DNA of 64,000 bases from CAYMCQ01 sp964389025 (lineage in GTDB: Bacteria > Verrucomicrobiota > Verrucomicrobiia > Limisphaerales > CAYMCQ01). The stretch covers positions 21,459-85,458 of the forward strand of contig CAYMCQ010000005.1 of NCBI GenBank assembly GCA_964389025.1. Direction: 5' to 3'. Below the pieces are notes generated by a model. That model had not been told where the DNA came from, searched no databases, and saw only the letters and a program-made list of their open reading frames with translations. Position 1 is the stretch's first letter; the number at the start of each line of letters is the position of its first letter. Positions 1 to 9,500 of this stretch are shown here, piece by piece. The translations under genes and the position numbers were made by a program.

Positions 1-860
1 ATGCCCTGCAACGCGGCAGCCGCCGGCACCCGTGCGGAGTTGAGTTCATTCTCGGCCTGCGCGACCTGGCCGACGGACAACAAAAGCGAAGCGACGAAAA
101 CCTTTTCCGAGTCCGAAACCGGCGCGCGTGTGGCTGGATAATTCGCGAGCGCCGCCAGCAGATCACCGCTGCGGTAAGCTTTGAGCGACGCGGCGAGAAT
201 TTCCTTTTCCTCGTCAGTGAAGTTGAGTTCATCGGGATCAATCACCGCCGGGTAGTAGAGGCACCATTGGATGATGTTGACGGCTTCTATGACGGCGGTC
301 TTCGTCGGAGCTTTGCCTGGCTCGACCGTGCCTTGCTCGCCGCTCACCAAATCCACCGAGCCCTGTTCGTTGTTCAGCCCGACCGCGCCGTCAATGAGCG
401 TGACGACCGTCCTGCCATCGTCTGCAACGGCGATGTTGAATTCCGTTCCGCGAATCGCTCCCGAGGCAAGCGGCGTGCGAAATTCCATTTCCGTCGGGCG
501 CTCGCGGCTGAAGAAGTAGGCCGCGCCGCTTTTCACGTCGAGCGCGGCTTGTTTTCCCGGCGCAGACGGCGGCTGGATTTGCAGCGTGGTCAATTCGTTG
601 ACACGCAGCACGGTGAGGTTCGACAGGCGGACGGTCGCGCGGCTGCGGGCGGCGGTGCGGACGCGGTCGCCGATTTTGAGTGTTTGATTGGTCTTGCCGG
701 CCGACCACGCCGTCTGGCCTGCGGGTGAAACCTGCACGGTGCCTTCGGCGGTGAGCAACAGCGCGTCGGCAGCCGGCGGGTCTGCCGCGAACGCGCGCAC
801 ACAGAAAGTCAAAGCGAGAAGAAACTGACCGAACCGCAAATAAGACTTCGTCAAGTTCAC
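1..860 (-). CDS. FecR-domain protein, N-terminal part (runs off the window)
   Basis: Translated from a GTG at 858-860; the frame stays open to base 1, so only about the first 286 residues are present. A hydrophobic segment (residues about 10-25) ending FAADPPAADA looks like a signal peptide. It is followed by a FecR-like domain with the stretches KIGDRVRTAARSRATVRLS, LRVNELTTLQI, RERPTEMEFRTPLASGAIRG and TVVTLIDGAVGLNN. Then comes a conserved NIIQWCLYYPAV segment and the start of a TPR-like helical region. It is closely related to the full-length protein at 6505-10182, so the missing part is probably TPR repeats plus an outer-membrane beta-barrel. Both genes start at GTG and share the preceding ACCAACCACC stretch, so the duplication seems to include the 5' flank. 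No Shine-Dalgarno is visible. The periplasmic or outer-membrane location is inferred. Confidence 0.75.
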   Translation of the reverse strand, partial: MNLTKSYLRFGQFLLALTFCVRAFAADPPAADALLLTAEGTVQVSPAGQTAWSAGKTNQTLKIGDRVRTAARSRATVRLSNLTVLRVNELTTLQIQPPSAPGKQAALDVKSGAAYFFSRERPTEMEFRTPLASGAIRGTEFNIAVADDGRTVVTLIDGAVGLNNEQGSVDLVSGEQGTVEPGKAPTKTAVIEAVNIIQWCLYYPAVIDPDELNFTDEEKEILAASLKAYRSGDLLAALANYPATRAPVSDSEKVFVASLLLSVGQVAQAENELNSARVPAAAALQG

Positions 861-1053
861 AGGGTGGTTGGTTTCGTGTCATTTACCCACAAACAATTTC
901 CTTTGACAAGAAGTCAATGCGCGAAGTTTGCGTGCGGAATGATCCCGCCTTTAATGGCACAAGTTTTTCGTGGCGTGATTTGATTTTATTTGCCGTCAGA
1001 GAAAAATTCGTCCCGCCAACAGCGGGACGATGGCACGAAGTCAAATCAGCCGG

Positions 1054-2421
1054 TCAGGCGATGAAGCCATAGTCGTATGGCTTGCGCTGTTCGCGGGCGA
1101 GCCACTTGTTGGCTTCCCTGGCATTGGCGCCAGTGAATTTTTCCTTGCCGGGATTCCACTTGAGAGGCTGATTCATGCGCACGGAGATGACGCCGAGATG
1201 GGCCACGGTGATGGAACGATGGCCGATTTCCACGTCGCAGATCGGGTCTTTGCGGCTGCGCATGGACTCGAAAAAATTTCCCATGTGGTTGCTGCTTTTG
1301 TAGAGCTTGATGGCGGTTTCCGGCAACGGATTGTGCAGCAGTTCGTCGTTGCTGGCCTTGATCGAGCCGCGCGACACGAAAATCCAGCCGTCCGTCCCGA
1401 GGAATTGCACGCCATTGGGGGTCTGCGGATTGCCGTCCTTATCAACTTTATTGATGACGTCGCGTTCAGTGCGGGTGCTTTCGTCCACGATGGTCATGGT
1501 CACGCCATTGGCGTATTTGCAGTCAACGCGGTATTTGGCGGCGGCGGTGTAGCCACCGGGCACCATTTCCGTGAGCGACTTGCCGTTGATCTCAACGGGG
1601 CCGCTGCGCTCGGTGCCGTTGCCCCACTGGGCGATGTCGTTGTGGTGCGCGCCCCAATCGGTCATTTGGCCGCCGCTGAATTGATACCACCAGCGGAAAT
1701 CCCAGTGGCAGTTTTTGCCGTTGTAAGGCACGACTGGCGTCTGGCCGAGGTAGAAATCCCAGTTGAGTCCGGCAGGCACAGGCTGCTCAGGAAATGGCCC
1801 GCCGACCGGCCCCGTGGGCAGACCGACGATCATGTGCTGGAGCTTGCCGATGCGACCGTTGCGAACCAATTCGCACGCGAGACGGAAATTGCGGTCGCTG
1901 CGCTGCTGGCTGCCGACCTGAAGGATGCGCTTGTTGGCGCGAACGGCTTTCACGAGGCGTTTGCCTTCATCAATGGTGAGGGTGAGCGGCTTCTCGGTGT
2001 AGACATCCTTGCCGCACTTCACGGCGAGCAGGTTCACATGCGTGTGCCAATGGTCGGGCGTGCCGTTGATGATGGCGTGGACGTCATCGCGCTCCATGAG
2101 CTTGCGAAAGTCATTATACTTTTCCGGCACCCTGCCGTTTTTGGTGAATTGCTTGGCAGCGACCTCGGCGTGGCTGTCGTCCACGTCGCACACAGCGAGC
2201 ACGTCACCGAAGTTGGCCGCGCCGTTGCAGTCGCCGCGACCCTGGCCGCCGCAACCGACCAGTGCGATGCCCGGACGATCATTTGGCCCGAGCCGCCTGG
2301 GGCGGGCGGCATGGGCAGATTCGAGTTCGAGGAACCATCCGGGCACGCCGGTGGCGGCGGTGATGGCTGCGGTGGTCTTAAGAAATCTGCGGCGATTGAT
2401 GTTGAATGGCTTTGATGTCAT
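1054..2421 (-). CDS. Gfo/Idh/MocA family oxidoreductase, Tat-exported
   Basis: A 455-residue protein if translated from the ATG at 2419-2421; a longer open frame exists upstream but the Tat signal (NRRRFLKTTAAITAATG) begins right after this ATG. A Rossmann-type NAD(P)-binding motif (GIALVGCGGQGRGDCNGA) follows the signal, then AVCDVDD, and the family hallmark EKP (YTEKPLTLTIDEGKRLV), with GTPDHWHTH upstream of it. The C-terminal half (WDFRWWYQFSGGQMTDWGAHH) is typical of secreted verrucomicrobial and planctomycetal members that probably act on sugars or polyols in the periplasm. The substrate cannot be told. It is the last gene of a minus-strand run starting at 6287 and lies 95 bases after the GT-C gene; whether it shares that transcript is unknown. 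Confidence 0.9.
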   Translation of the reverse strand: MTSKPFNINRRRFLKTTAAITAATGVPGWFLELESAHAARPRRLGPNDRPGIALVGCGGQGRGDCNGAANFGDVLAVCDVDDSHAEVAAKQFTKNGRVPEKYNDFRKLMERDDVHAIINGTPDHWHTHVNLLAVKCGKDVYTEKPLTLTIDEGKRLVKAVRANKRILQVGSQQRSDRNFRLACELVRNGRIGKLQHMIVGLPTGPVGGPFPEQPVPAGLNWDFYLGQTPVVPYNGKNCHWDFRWWYQFSGGQMTDWGAHHNDIAQWGNGTERSGPVEINGKSLTEMVPGGYTAAAKYRVDCKYANGVTMTIVDESTRTERDVINKVDKDGNPQTPNGVQFLGTDGWIFVSRGSIKASNDELLHNPLPETAIKLYKSSNHMGNFFESMRSRKDPICDVEIGHRSITVAHLGVISVRMNQPLKWNPGKEKFTGANAREANKWLAREQRKPYDYGFIA

Positions 2422-2516
2422 GCGGGTGATTCCACTCCCGGGCCTTGGAAACGTCAAGAGTGAATCCGGCGTCACATGGCAAAATTCTCGCGCAGCGGGA
2501 TTGATGCACTCGACCG

Positions 2517-4145
2517 TCAATCCTGATTCCTCGGCAAGGTCTCGACATACTTTTTCCAAAGCTCCAACTCGACATAAAGCTCGAAAGCGATTCCCGGGCG
2601 CAGTTCCGAAAGCCCGATCATGATCCATTTCTTGTCCGACTTATCGTCGAGGCGCGCGTCCAGCTTCGACGAGACCACCACGATGGGCGCGAACGGGTCC
2701 TTCGGAAGTTTTTCATACCAGCCGAGGTGCTTGAACCGTCGCAGATACCACGGCATCGGCCAGTAATCGTTTTCCGGCGCGATGATTTTCACAACCGTTT
2801 CATATCCCGCCGGCGCCACACGCGCGATCCCTTCGGCTCTTTGCACGATGTTCAAAATGTCCGGCACGGTCTGCGCATAGACGTAAGGATTTCGCCGGTC
2901 AGTGGGATAAACGAAGCTCGCGCGCCATGCCTGCCACGAGAGTTGCAGCGTCAAGGCGAGGAGCACCGCGACAATCACAACCTTCCATGCGCGCGCGCGG
3001 AAGAATTCCACCAGCGCCGCCGCACCGACACTGGCGAGCAAAATCATCCCGTGAAAGAAACTGAGCATGCACCACGGAGTCTTGTAGGGAATCGCACAGT
3101 AAGCCGTCGTGAGAATGATTGTGTAGAGCGCAAGGAACCGGTGCAGCGGAGATTTCTTGCCGACGAGCGACACCACGGCACCGAGCGCGGCCAGAGCCAG
3201 GATCAATCCCTCGCTCCAAGCCGGACCTTTTACCGGATGAAACCATGCGAGCCGTTGGAGATAAAAACTCCATGGATGAATATGCGGGGAGTGTCCGCCC
3301 GCTCGCTTGAGCCACGGTAGATAAGTGCGCGCTGAATCCAGCAGGCCGGCGAAGTTGGTGAAGAAGGAGCTGAACAGCAGCAGCCAGATGATGAAAGCCA
3401 CAGACAACGCGAGCGCGGCGTGCCGCAAGGTTTTGGACTGCGCCAGTCCTCTGGCGCTTTTCGGCGCTTTCGAAAGCGGCAGAGGACTGCCGCACTCCAA
3501 GACGCTGGCGCGAGGTTCATAGCCCCTATCCGCGACCCATCGTTGGAGACATCTGCGATTCAAACAAGCCGTCGCGATTCCTGCGAGTCCCATCGCGGCG
3601 AGGGTGATGACGAAAGTTTCCTTTGTCGCGAACATCAGACCCAAGCCCGCGCCTGCCACAATGGCCCAGCGTGCCGAGCGCGTTTGCCAGTAACGCCAGC
3701 CAGCGCCCAGGGTCAGCGCGGTGAAGAACACCAGCAGCATTTCGTGGATGAAATAACGGCTGTAAAAAACCATCGCCGGGGATACTGCGATGAAGACTGC
3801 CGCCCAAGCAAGGGCGTGACGGCCCAAGCCGTCGGCGAAGAGAAGCAGCAACAGGATCAAGCCGACACCAAACGCGACTGGCGCGAGGCGCAGCGTCGCG
3901 TCATCGAGATCATCGGAGTTACGGGCACCGCTCAACCACAGAAACGGGAGCGTGGCGTAGTGGAGCGCCGGCCCGTGATACTCGTCGGGATCGTAAACGT
4001 AACGACCGTGCTGCCACAATTCGCTGACTTTGACGGCGTTGACCGCCTCATCGTTGTGGAGCGGGCGCGTGGCGAGTTTGGGAACGCGCAGCGCAAGCGC
4101 GCCGGCGATGGCCAGCAGCACCGCCAGTGCGGCCCAGCGATTCAT
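2517..4145 (-). CDS. Agl23-like GT-C type membrane protein (TIGR03663 type)
   Basis: A polytopic membrane protein of about 542 residues. The start ATG at 4143-4145 overlaps the upstream stop in an ATGA arrangement. The N-terminus has one membrane helix followed by RPLHNDEAVNA and VYDPDEYHGPALHY, the acidic first-loop signature of GT-C glycosyltransferases, then about ten more hydrophobic helices. It resembles the flippase-associated Agl23 family, thought to act on lipid-linked sugars; the true reaction is unknown. Between two helices, at about residues 210-240, a low-complexity loop (ECGSPLPLSKAPKSARGLAQ) is encoded by a dispersed palindromic repeat, so the protein carries a repeat-derived insertion. 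The C-terminal hydrophilic part includes ENDYWPMPWYLRRF. Confidence 0.8.
   Translation of the reverse strand: MNRWAALAVLLAIAGALALRVPKLATRPLHNDEAVNAVKVSELWQHGRYVYDPDEYHGPALHYATLPFLWLSGARNSDDLDDATLRLAPVAFGVGLILLLLLFADGLGRHALAWAAVFIAVSPAMVFYSRYFIHEMLLVFFTALTLGAGWRYWQTRSARWAIVAGAGLGLMFATKETFVITLAAMGLAGIATACLNRRCLQRWVADRGYEPRASVLECGSPLPLSKAPKSARGLAQSKTLRHAALALSVAFIIWLLLFSSFFTNFAGLLDSARTYLPWLKRAGGHSPHIHPWSFYLQRLAWFHPVKGPAWSEGLILALAALGAVVSLVGKKSPLHRFLALYTIILTTAYCAIPYKTPWCMLSFFHGMILLASVGAAALVEFFRARAWKVVIVAVLLALTLQLSWQAWRASFVYPTDRRNPYVYAQTVPDILNIVQRAEGIARVAPAGYETVVKIIAPENDYWPMPWYLRRFKHLGWYEKLPKDPFAPIVVVSSKLDARLDDKSDKKWIMIGLSELRPGIAFELYVELELWKKYVETLPRNQD
3428..3512. repeat. Palindromic repeat inside the GT-C gene (family E)
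   Basis: AGTCCTCTGGCGC at 3445 pairs with CAGAGGACT ending at 3488, with a GCGCTTTCGAAAGCGG core. An outer arm with CTGGCGC lies near 3505. It is read through in frame by the gene at 2517-4145 and encodes a loop between membrane helices. From memory, similar ECGSPLP/RGLPHSKT peptides occur in many verrucomicrobial proteins; not searched here. Confidence 0.75.
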
Positions 4146-4825
4146 TTGGCCGGCAGCGCATACACTTCGATTTCCTGCCAGCAATTGAGAGCGCTTTGGT
4201 TGCTGCCCCTGGTGTAGCCGCGCACGTAACGGGCCTTGATGCCATTGCAGGCCACGACCCGTCCGAATTGCATTTCAAAATATTCGCGGTCCGTCCCCAC
4301 TCCAAGCCCGGAGGAATTATCCGTGTCGTTGTTATACAACGTGGTCACGCCGGATTTGAACGCGGGATCATCGGATACCTGCAGGATGACATCGCGCATG
4401 ACCTGGACGTAACGGTGGTCGTGCCACATGACGATGGCGTGGATGGCGAAGGACTGTCCCAGATCCACCTGCACCCAATGCGTGCCTTTCCTGAATTCCA
4501 CGGCATCATCGTCCAACGGCTCCTTCTTGCCATCGGTGACCTGGATCAACTCGCCCAGATACGGCGGCACGCTGCTGGTGACGGTTTTGCCGGCGGCGAC
4601 ATTCGAGACGCCTTTGGGCACTTGGATGGGCGGGGGCGCCTTGTCGGAGAGCGGCTCGGTGTTTGGGCCGGCGGGCAAATCTTCAGGGGTGCCTTTGAGT
4701 GTGTGTGAGGGCAGATCAAGGGTGAGCGGCACCGTGGACTTTGCGTCGTCCGCGCGAACGGATATCGCAACAAGAACGGATGCCAAAGCCACGATCCGCA
4801 GAGACCTGTGTAAATCATTTTTCAT
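4142..4825 (-). CDS. Secreted discoidin-like (F5/8 type C) protein
   Basis: A 227-residue protein with an N-terminal signal peptide (VALASVLVAISVRADD). A proline-rich linker (LPAGPNTEPLSDKAPPP) is followed by a beta-rich domain at about residues 75-225 with AAGKTVTSSVPPYLGELIQV, HWVQVDLGQSFAIHAIVMWH and KARYVRGYTRGSNQ. This is the pattern of galactose-binding/discoidin modules, in which the WVQVDLG strand is typical. Such modules bind carbohydrates or surfaces. It starts 7 bases after the stop of the MocA gene at 4833-6287 and overlaps the GT-C gene by four bases (ATGA), so the three are probably cotranscribed. No catalytic domain is visible. Confidence 0.75.
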   Translation of the reverse strand: MKNDLHRSLRIVALASVLVAISVRADDAKSTVPLTLDLPSHTLKGTPEDLPAGPNTEPLSDKAPPPIQVPKGVSNVAAGKTVTSSVPPYLGELIQVTDGKKEPLDDDAVEFRKGTHWVQVDLGQSFAIHAIVMWHDHRYVQVMRDVILQVSDDPAFKSGVTTLYNNDTDNSSGLGVGTDREYFEMQFGRVVACNGIKARYVRGYTRGSNQSALNCWQEIEVYALPAK

Positions 4826-4832
4826 ACGTCGC

Positions 4833-6287
4833 TTAAATCTTCCAGCCTTTGCGATTTTGTCGCTTCACAAATTGTGCGGCCTCGGGTGCGTTCGTAGCGC
4901 GCATGTTGGGACCGTCCCATTCCAGCTTGTGGCCTACGCCGCAGCGCAGGGCCACACAGCCGAGCAGAATGATCTCAGTGAGGTAGGCCGCGATGTCGAA
5001 GTTCGAGTAAGCCGCCGGGCCGCCCTTCATCATGGCGAACCATTCCTGATCGTGGCCGGGCGAGCGGGGGATGGTTTGGGGCACCGCCACGCAAGCTTCA
5101 TGTTTGTCGCTGGTTGTGTATTCCTTTTCGTCGTTGAGAATCACCTGGAAGCGTGAGCCGTAGTCGTCGCCAGCGAACAGCTTGCCCTTCTCGCCAACAA
5201 CAAGGCAGCCGCTGCCCGGGAGTTCTCCTCGTTGCGAGACAATTTCCTTGGTCAAGTCCGCGCTGGGGCGCAGCGGAGTAACAAAATTGCCGGACTTGAA
5301 CATGCCGTCCGTTGACTTGGGATTGCCGTCATACCACCAGAATGTGCACGGCGGCAGGCCATCGCGTTCGGGAAAGTCGAAGCGGATGCGCGACGTGAGC
5401 GGGAATGTTTCGGGATAAATGCGCGAAGCTACTTCAAGTTCGACCGCCGTCGGGTAACCCAGTTTGAGCGCGCGGAAGGGCATGTTGACCGTGTGACACG
5501 CCATGTCACCGAGCGCGCCCGTTCCGAAATCATACCAACCGCGCCAGGCGAAATCGTGATAGACACCCTTCTTGAAGGGCCGATATGGAGCCGGCCCGAG
5601 CCAGAGATCCCAGTTCACATTTGGCGGCACAGGGTCCTCACCCACTGGCCGGGCCAGTCCTTGCGGCCAGATCGGACGATTTGACCAGACGTGCAACTCG
5701 CGCGGCGCTCCGATGACGCCCGCTTGAATGACTTCGATGGCGCGACGCAGTCCGCTGCCCGCGCTTCCCTGGTTGCCCATTTGCGTGGCGAGTTTTTTCT
5801 CGTTCGCCAGCCGCCGCATCTCGCGCGCTTCCCAGACCGTCTGCGTGAGGGGCTTCTGGCAGTAAACATGTTTGCCCAACCGCATGGCCGTGATGGCAGC
5901 CAAACCGTGCACGTGGTCTGGCGTGGAGACCGTGACAGCATCAATGGACTTGCCAAGCTCATCGAACATCTTGCGCCAGTCGCTAAAGAGCCTGGCGTCG
6001 TAGGTGCGATTCTCCTTTTTGGCCCGATCCTGGAAGGATTTGTGTTTTCCGTTCAGCGTGTTGGAGTCAATATCGCATAGAGCCACGATGTTGCCTCCCA
6101 GACCGAAGGCGCTGCTGGAGTCGCTGTCGCCTTTTCCTCCCACACCGATGCAGGCGATGTTGATGCGCTCGTTCGCGCCCTGCGCCCGCAGGAAATAGGG
6201 AGCGCCGAACACCGCCGCGCCGGCGAGGAGCGAAGTTGATTTGAGGAAGTCACGCCGGTTTCCGTAGTGAAAGATTTGCTTTGTCAT
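4833..6287 (-). CDS. Gfo/Idh/MocA family oxidoreductase, Tat-exported
   Basis: A 484-residue protein with a Tat signal (NRRDFLKSTSLLAGAAVFG) directly after the start, then the Rossmann motif IACIGVGGKGDSDSSSA and VALCDIDSNTLNG. The usual EKP motif appears as YCQKPLTQTVWEAREM, in which glutamine replaces the glutamate; this is common in exported members. TPDHVHGLAAI precedes it, and the C-terminal region (WYDFGTGALGDMACH) is typical. It differs from the second oxidoreductase at 1054-2421 and the two probably act on different substrates. It is the first gene of the minus-strand run and its promoter should lie in 6288-6504. Confidence 0.9.
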   Translation of the reverse strand: MTKQIFHYGNRRDFLKSTSLLAGAAVFGAPYFLRAQGANERINIACIGVGGKGDSDSSSAFGLGGNIVALCDIDSNTLNGKHKSFQDRAKKENRTYDARLFSDWRKMFDELGKSIDAVTVSTPDHVHGLAAITAMRLGKHVYCQKPLTQTVWEAREMRRLANEKKLATQMGNQGSAGSGLRRAIEVIQAGVIGAPRELHVWSNRPIWPQGLARPVGEDPVPPNVNWDLWLGPAPYRPFKKGVYHDFAWRGWYDFGTGALGDMACHTVNMPFRALKLGYPTAVELEVASRIYPETFPLTSRIRFDFPERDGLPPCTFWWYDGNPKSTDGMFKSGNFVTPLRPSADLTKEIVSQRGELPGSGCLVVGEKGKLFAGDDYGSRFQVILNDEKEYTTSDKHEACVAVPQTIPRSPGHDQEWFAMMKGGPAAYSNFDIAAYLTEIILLGCVALRCGVGHKLEWDGPNMRATNAPEAAQFVKRQNRKGWKI

Positions 6288-6399
6288 GAAAGATTTCTAT
6301 GCCTCCGACTGAAAATCGGCAAGAAGATTTACTGACACTATTTACTTTTTCTGGCGACGCGAATTGAGGGGTGCGAATCATACCTTACGGCCTTGATTA

Positions 6400-6455
6400 A
6401 AAGTTGGCAAAAGGGGCGCATAAGCCACCCCTTCCGCCAGTCTTTTGCCAGCTTT
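6400..6455. repeat. Strong inverted repeat upstream of the FecR/TPR gene
   Basis: AAAGTTGGCAAAAG at 6400 pairs with CTTTTGCCAGCTTT ending at 6455 with one mismatch, and inside it AAGGGG pairs with CCCCTT. It lies between divergent genes (4833-6287 minus, 6505 plus), about 50 bases before the GTG. It could be an operator, an attenuator or another dispersed repeat. Confidence 0.55.
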
Positions 6456-6504
6456 GGCTTGTCAGCCGAAAATATTCTGATAGGTAAAGCCAGACCAACC
6501 ACCT

Positions 6505-9500
6505 GTGAAACCTATCAAATGGAGTTTGCGGTTCGGCACGGTGCTTTTCTCTGCTGCCATTTTGCAGTTCCCACTTTCAGCGGCTGACAAAACGCCGGTT
6601 CCGGATTCCGTTCTTCTTACGCTCGAAAATAAAGTGGAAGTCGCGCTCGCCAGCCAGGCGATATGGGCCGCAGGCCAGACCAACCAAACCCTGCGCGTCG
6701 GCGACCGCGTCCGCACCGGCGTGCGCAGCCGTGCCACAGTCCGCCTGTCAGACCTCACCGTGCTCCGCGTCAACGAACTCACGACTTTGCAAATCCGTCC
6801 GCCGTCGCAGCCGGGAAAACAAGCCGCGCTCGATCTGCAACGCGGCGCGGCTTACTTCTTCAGCCGCGAACGCCCGACCGAAATGGAATTTCGCACGCCG
6901 CTCGCCTCCGCCGCCATTCGCGGAACAGAATTTCACCTCGAAGTCGCGGACGACGGCACGACCACCGTAACGCTCATTGATGGCGAAGTCGCATTGAACA
7001 ACGCACAAGGCGCGTTGGATTTGGTGAGCGGCGAACAAGGAATCGTCGAGCCGGGCAAAGCGCCGCGCAAGACCGCGATGATTGAGGCCATCAACATCAT
7101 CCAATGGTGCCTCTACTATCCGGCGATTTTGGATTTGGAGGAACTCAATCTGACAGATGCTGAAATCAAGCTGCTCGCGCCGTCGCTGGAAGCGTATCAG
7201 TCCGGCGACTTGTTGAAGGCGCTGGAAAATTACCCGGCCAATCGCGTCCCGGTTTCTGATTCGGAAAAAATTTATCTCGCGGAGTTGCTGTTGTCGGTCG
7301 GGCAAGTCGAAGAAGCCGTGGCGTTGATCAAAGATATTCGGTCGCCGCTCGCCGACGCGCTTGGCCAATTGATTGCCGCGGTCAAACATCAAGCGTGGTC
7401 GCCAGAGGGTAGTGGCGCGGGCGTCTCGCCCGCGCGTTCGAAAGCAGAACCACACGGGCGAGACGCCCGTGCCACTACGGCGACCGAATGGATGGCTGAA
7501 TCGTATTACCAACAATCGCGCGCTGACGTGGATCCCAAAGCTTTGGAAGCCGCGCTTAAAGCTGCGCGCGCTGCGACGGAAAAATCCCCGAACTTCGGTT
7601 TCGCGTGGGCGCGGCTCGCGGAAATGGAATTCAGTTTCGGTCACGTTCCCGAATCGCTCGACGCACTGGAAAAAAGTTTGCAACTCTCGCCGCGCAACGC
7701 ACAAGCGCTGGCGTTGAAAGGATTTTTGCTGGCGGCGCAAAATAAAATTGATTCGAGTAGGAGACGAGATAACGAGACTCAAACTGAAAAAATGTCAGAG
7801 CCTCCTCACGTCGTCTCCTACAAGGATTTGGATTCCGCGCTGGCGTGTTTTGAAGCTGCAATCGCCGTTGACGGCGCGCTCGGAAACGCGTGGCTTGGTC
7901 GCGGCTTGACAAAAATCCGCCAGGGCCAGCGCGAAGACGGCGTGCGTGATTTGCAAACTGCCGCAGTCCTCGAGCCGCAACGCTCGATTCTGCGCAGCTA
8001 CCTCGGCAAGGCGTTCAGCAACGCGCACGACAACAAACGCGCGGACAGAGAGCTTGGCCTTGCGAAAAGATTCGACCCGAACGATCCAACACCGTGGCTT
8101 TACTCCGCGTTGTTGAATCAGGAGGAACACCGCTTCAACGAAGGCATCCGCGATTTGGAAAAGTCTCAGGAACTGAACGACAACCGCCGTGTTTATCGCT
8201 CGCGATTTTTGCTGGATCAAGACCGCGCGGTGCGAAGCTCCAGCCTCGCGGCGATTTATCGCGACAACGGCATGACGGACGTGAGCGTGCGCGAGGACTC
8301 GCGTGCTTTGGTTGGCGATTACGGCAATTACTCCGCGCATTTGTTTTTGGCGAACAGCTTCGACCAGCTTCGCGACCGCACGGGTTTTAATCTTCGTTAC
8401 GAAACGGTTTGGTTCAACGAACTGCTACTCGCGAACCTTCTTGCGCCCGTCGGCGCGGGAACATTTTCACAAAACATTTCGCAGCAGGAATACTCGCGGC
8501 TGTTCGACGTGAAAAAAATCGGCCTCGCGACGACGACGACCGTCCGCAGCGACGGACAATATCACGAAGAAGTTTCGCAGTTCGGCACGCTCGGCAAGCT
8601 CGGCTACTCGCTGGATTTGGATTATCAGCACAACGACAAGGTCGGTTCACGCGGTCGGCCAAACAACGAACTGGATTTGATCCATTGGTTCAGCACGTTC
8701 AAATATCAACTCACGCCACAGGACACAATTTTCCTCCAGACGGAATACCGCGATTTCCATTCGGGCGACAACTTTCAGTATTACAACTGGCGCGGCAACG
8801 TTCGGACGAACTTCACATTCGATGAATTTCAAACGCCGAATGTGCTCATCGGCTATCACCGCGAATGGTCGCCGGGCGTCCACACGCTGCTGCTTGGCGG
8901 AAGGCTCGCGAACGATCAGCGCTTCAGCGATCGCGGCACCCCGCAATTGCTCCTGTTCACAGGCGCGTCCAACGACGTCAACAGTGTCGCGAGTTTTCCA
9001 TTCGACGTGAGCGTTCGTAGCGAGGTCGAGGTTTACACCGTTGAAGCGGAACAGATTTTCCAGTCCGACCGGCAGACTTTCCTTTTCGGCGGACGCTATC
9101 AGTCCGGCGACTTTGAAACGCGCAGCCATTTCGCGCCGAATTCTTTTCAGGCGTTTTTTCCGGTTACCGCAACGAACAGCGTTGATGATTTCCAGCGCCT
9201 CGGCGCGTATGCTTATTACACGCTCGAACCGCTGAAAAATCTTTTCCTGACGGCGGGACTTTCGTATGACCAAGTCACGTTCCCAAGAAACTTCCGCGCG
9301 CCGCCGACGTCTTCCGGCGAAACGAGCAAGGACGCCATCAATCCAAAAGCCGCGCTCGTTTACAGCCCGGCAGATTGGATCACGCTTCGCGGAATCTACA
9401 CACGCTCGCTCAGCGGCGTGAGCCTCGATCAAGATTATCGCCTCGAGCCGCCGCAACTCGCCGGGTTCGTGCAAACGTTTCGCACGGTGATTCCAGAATC

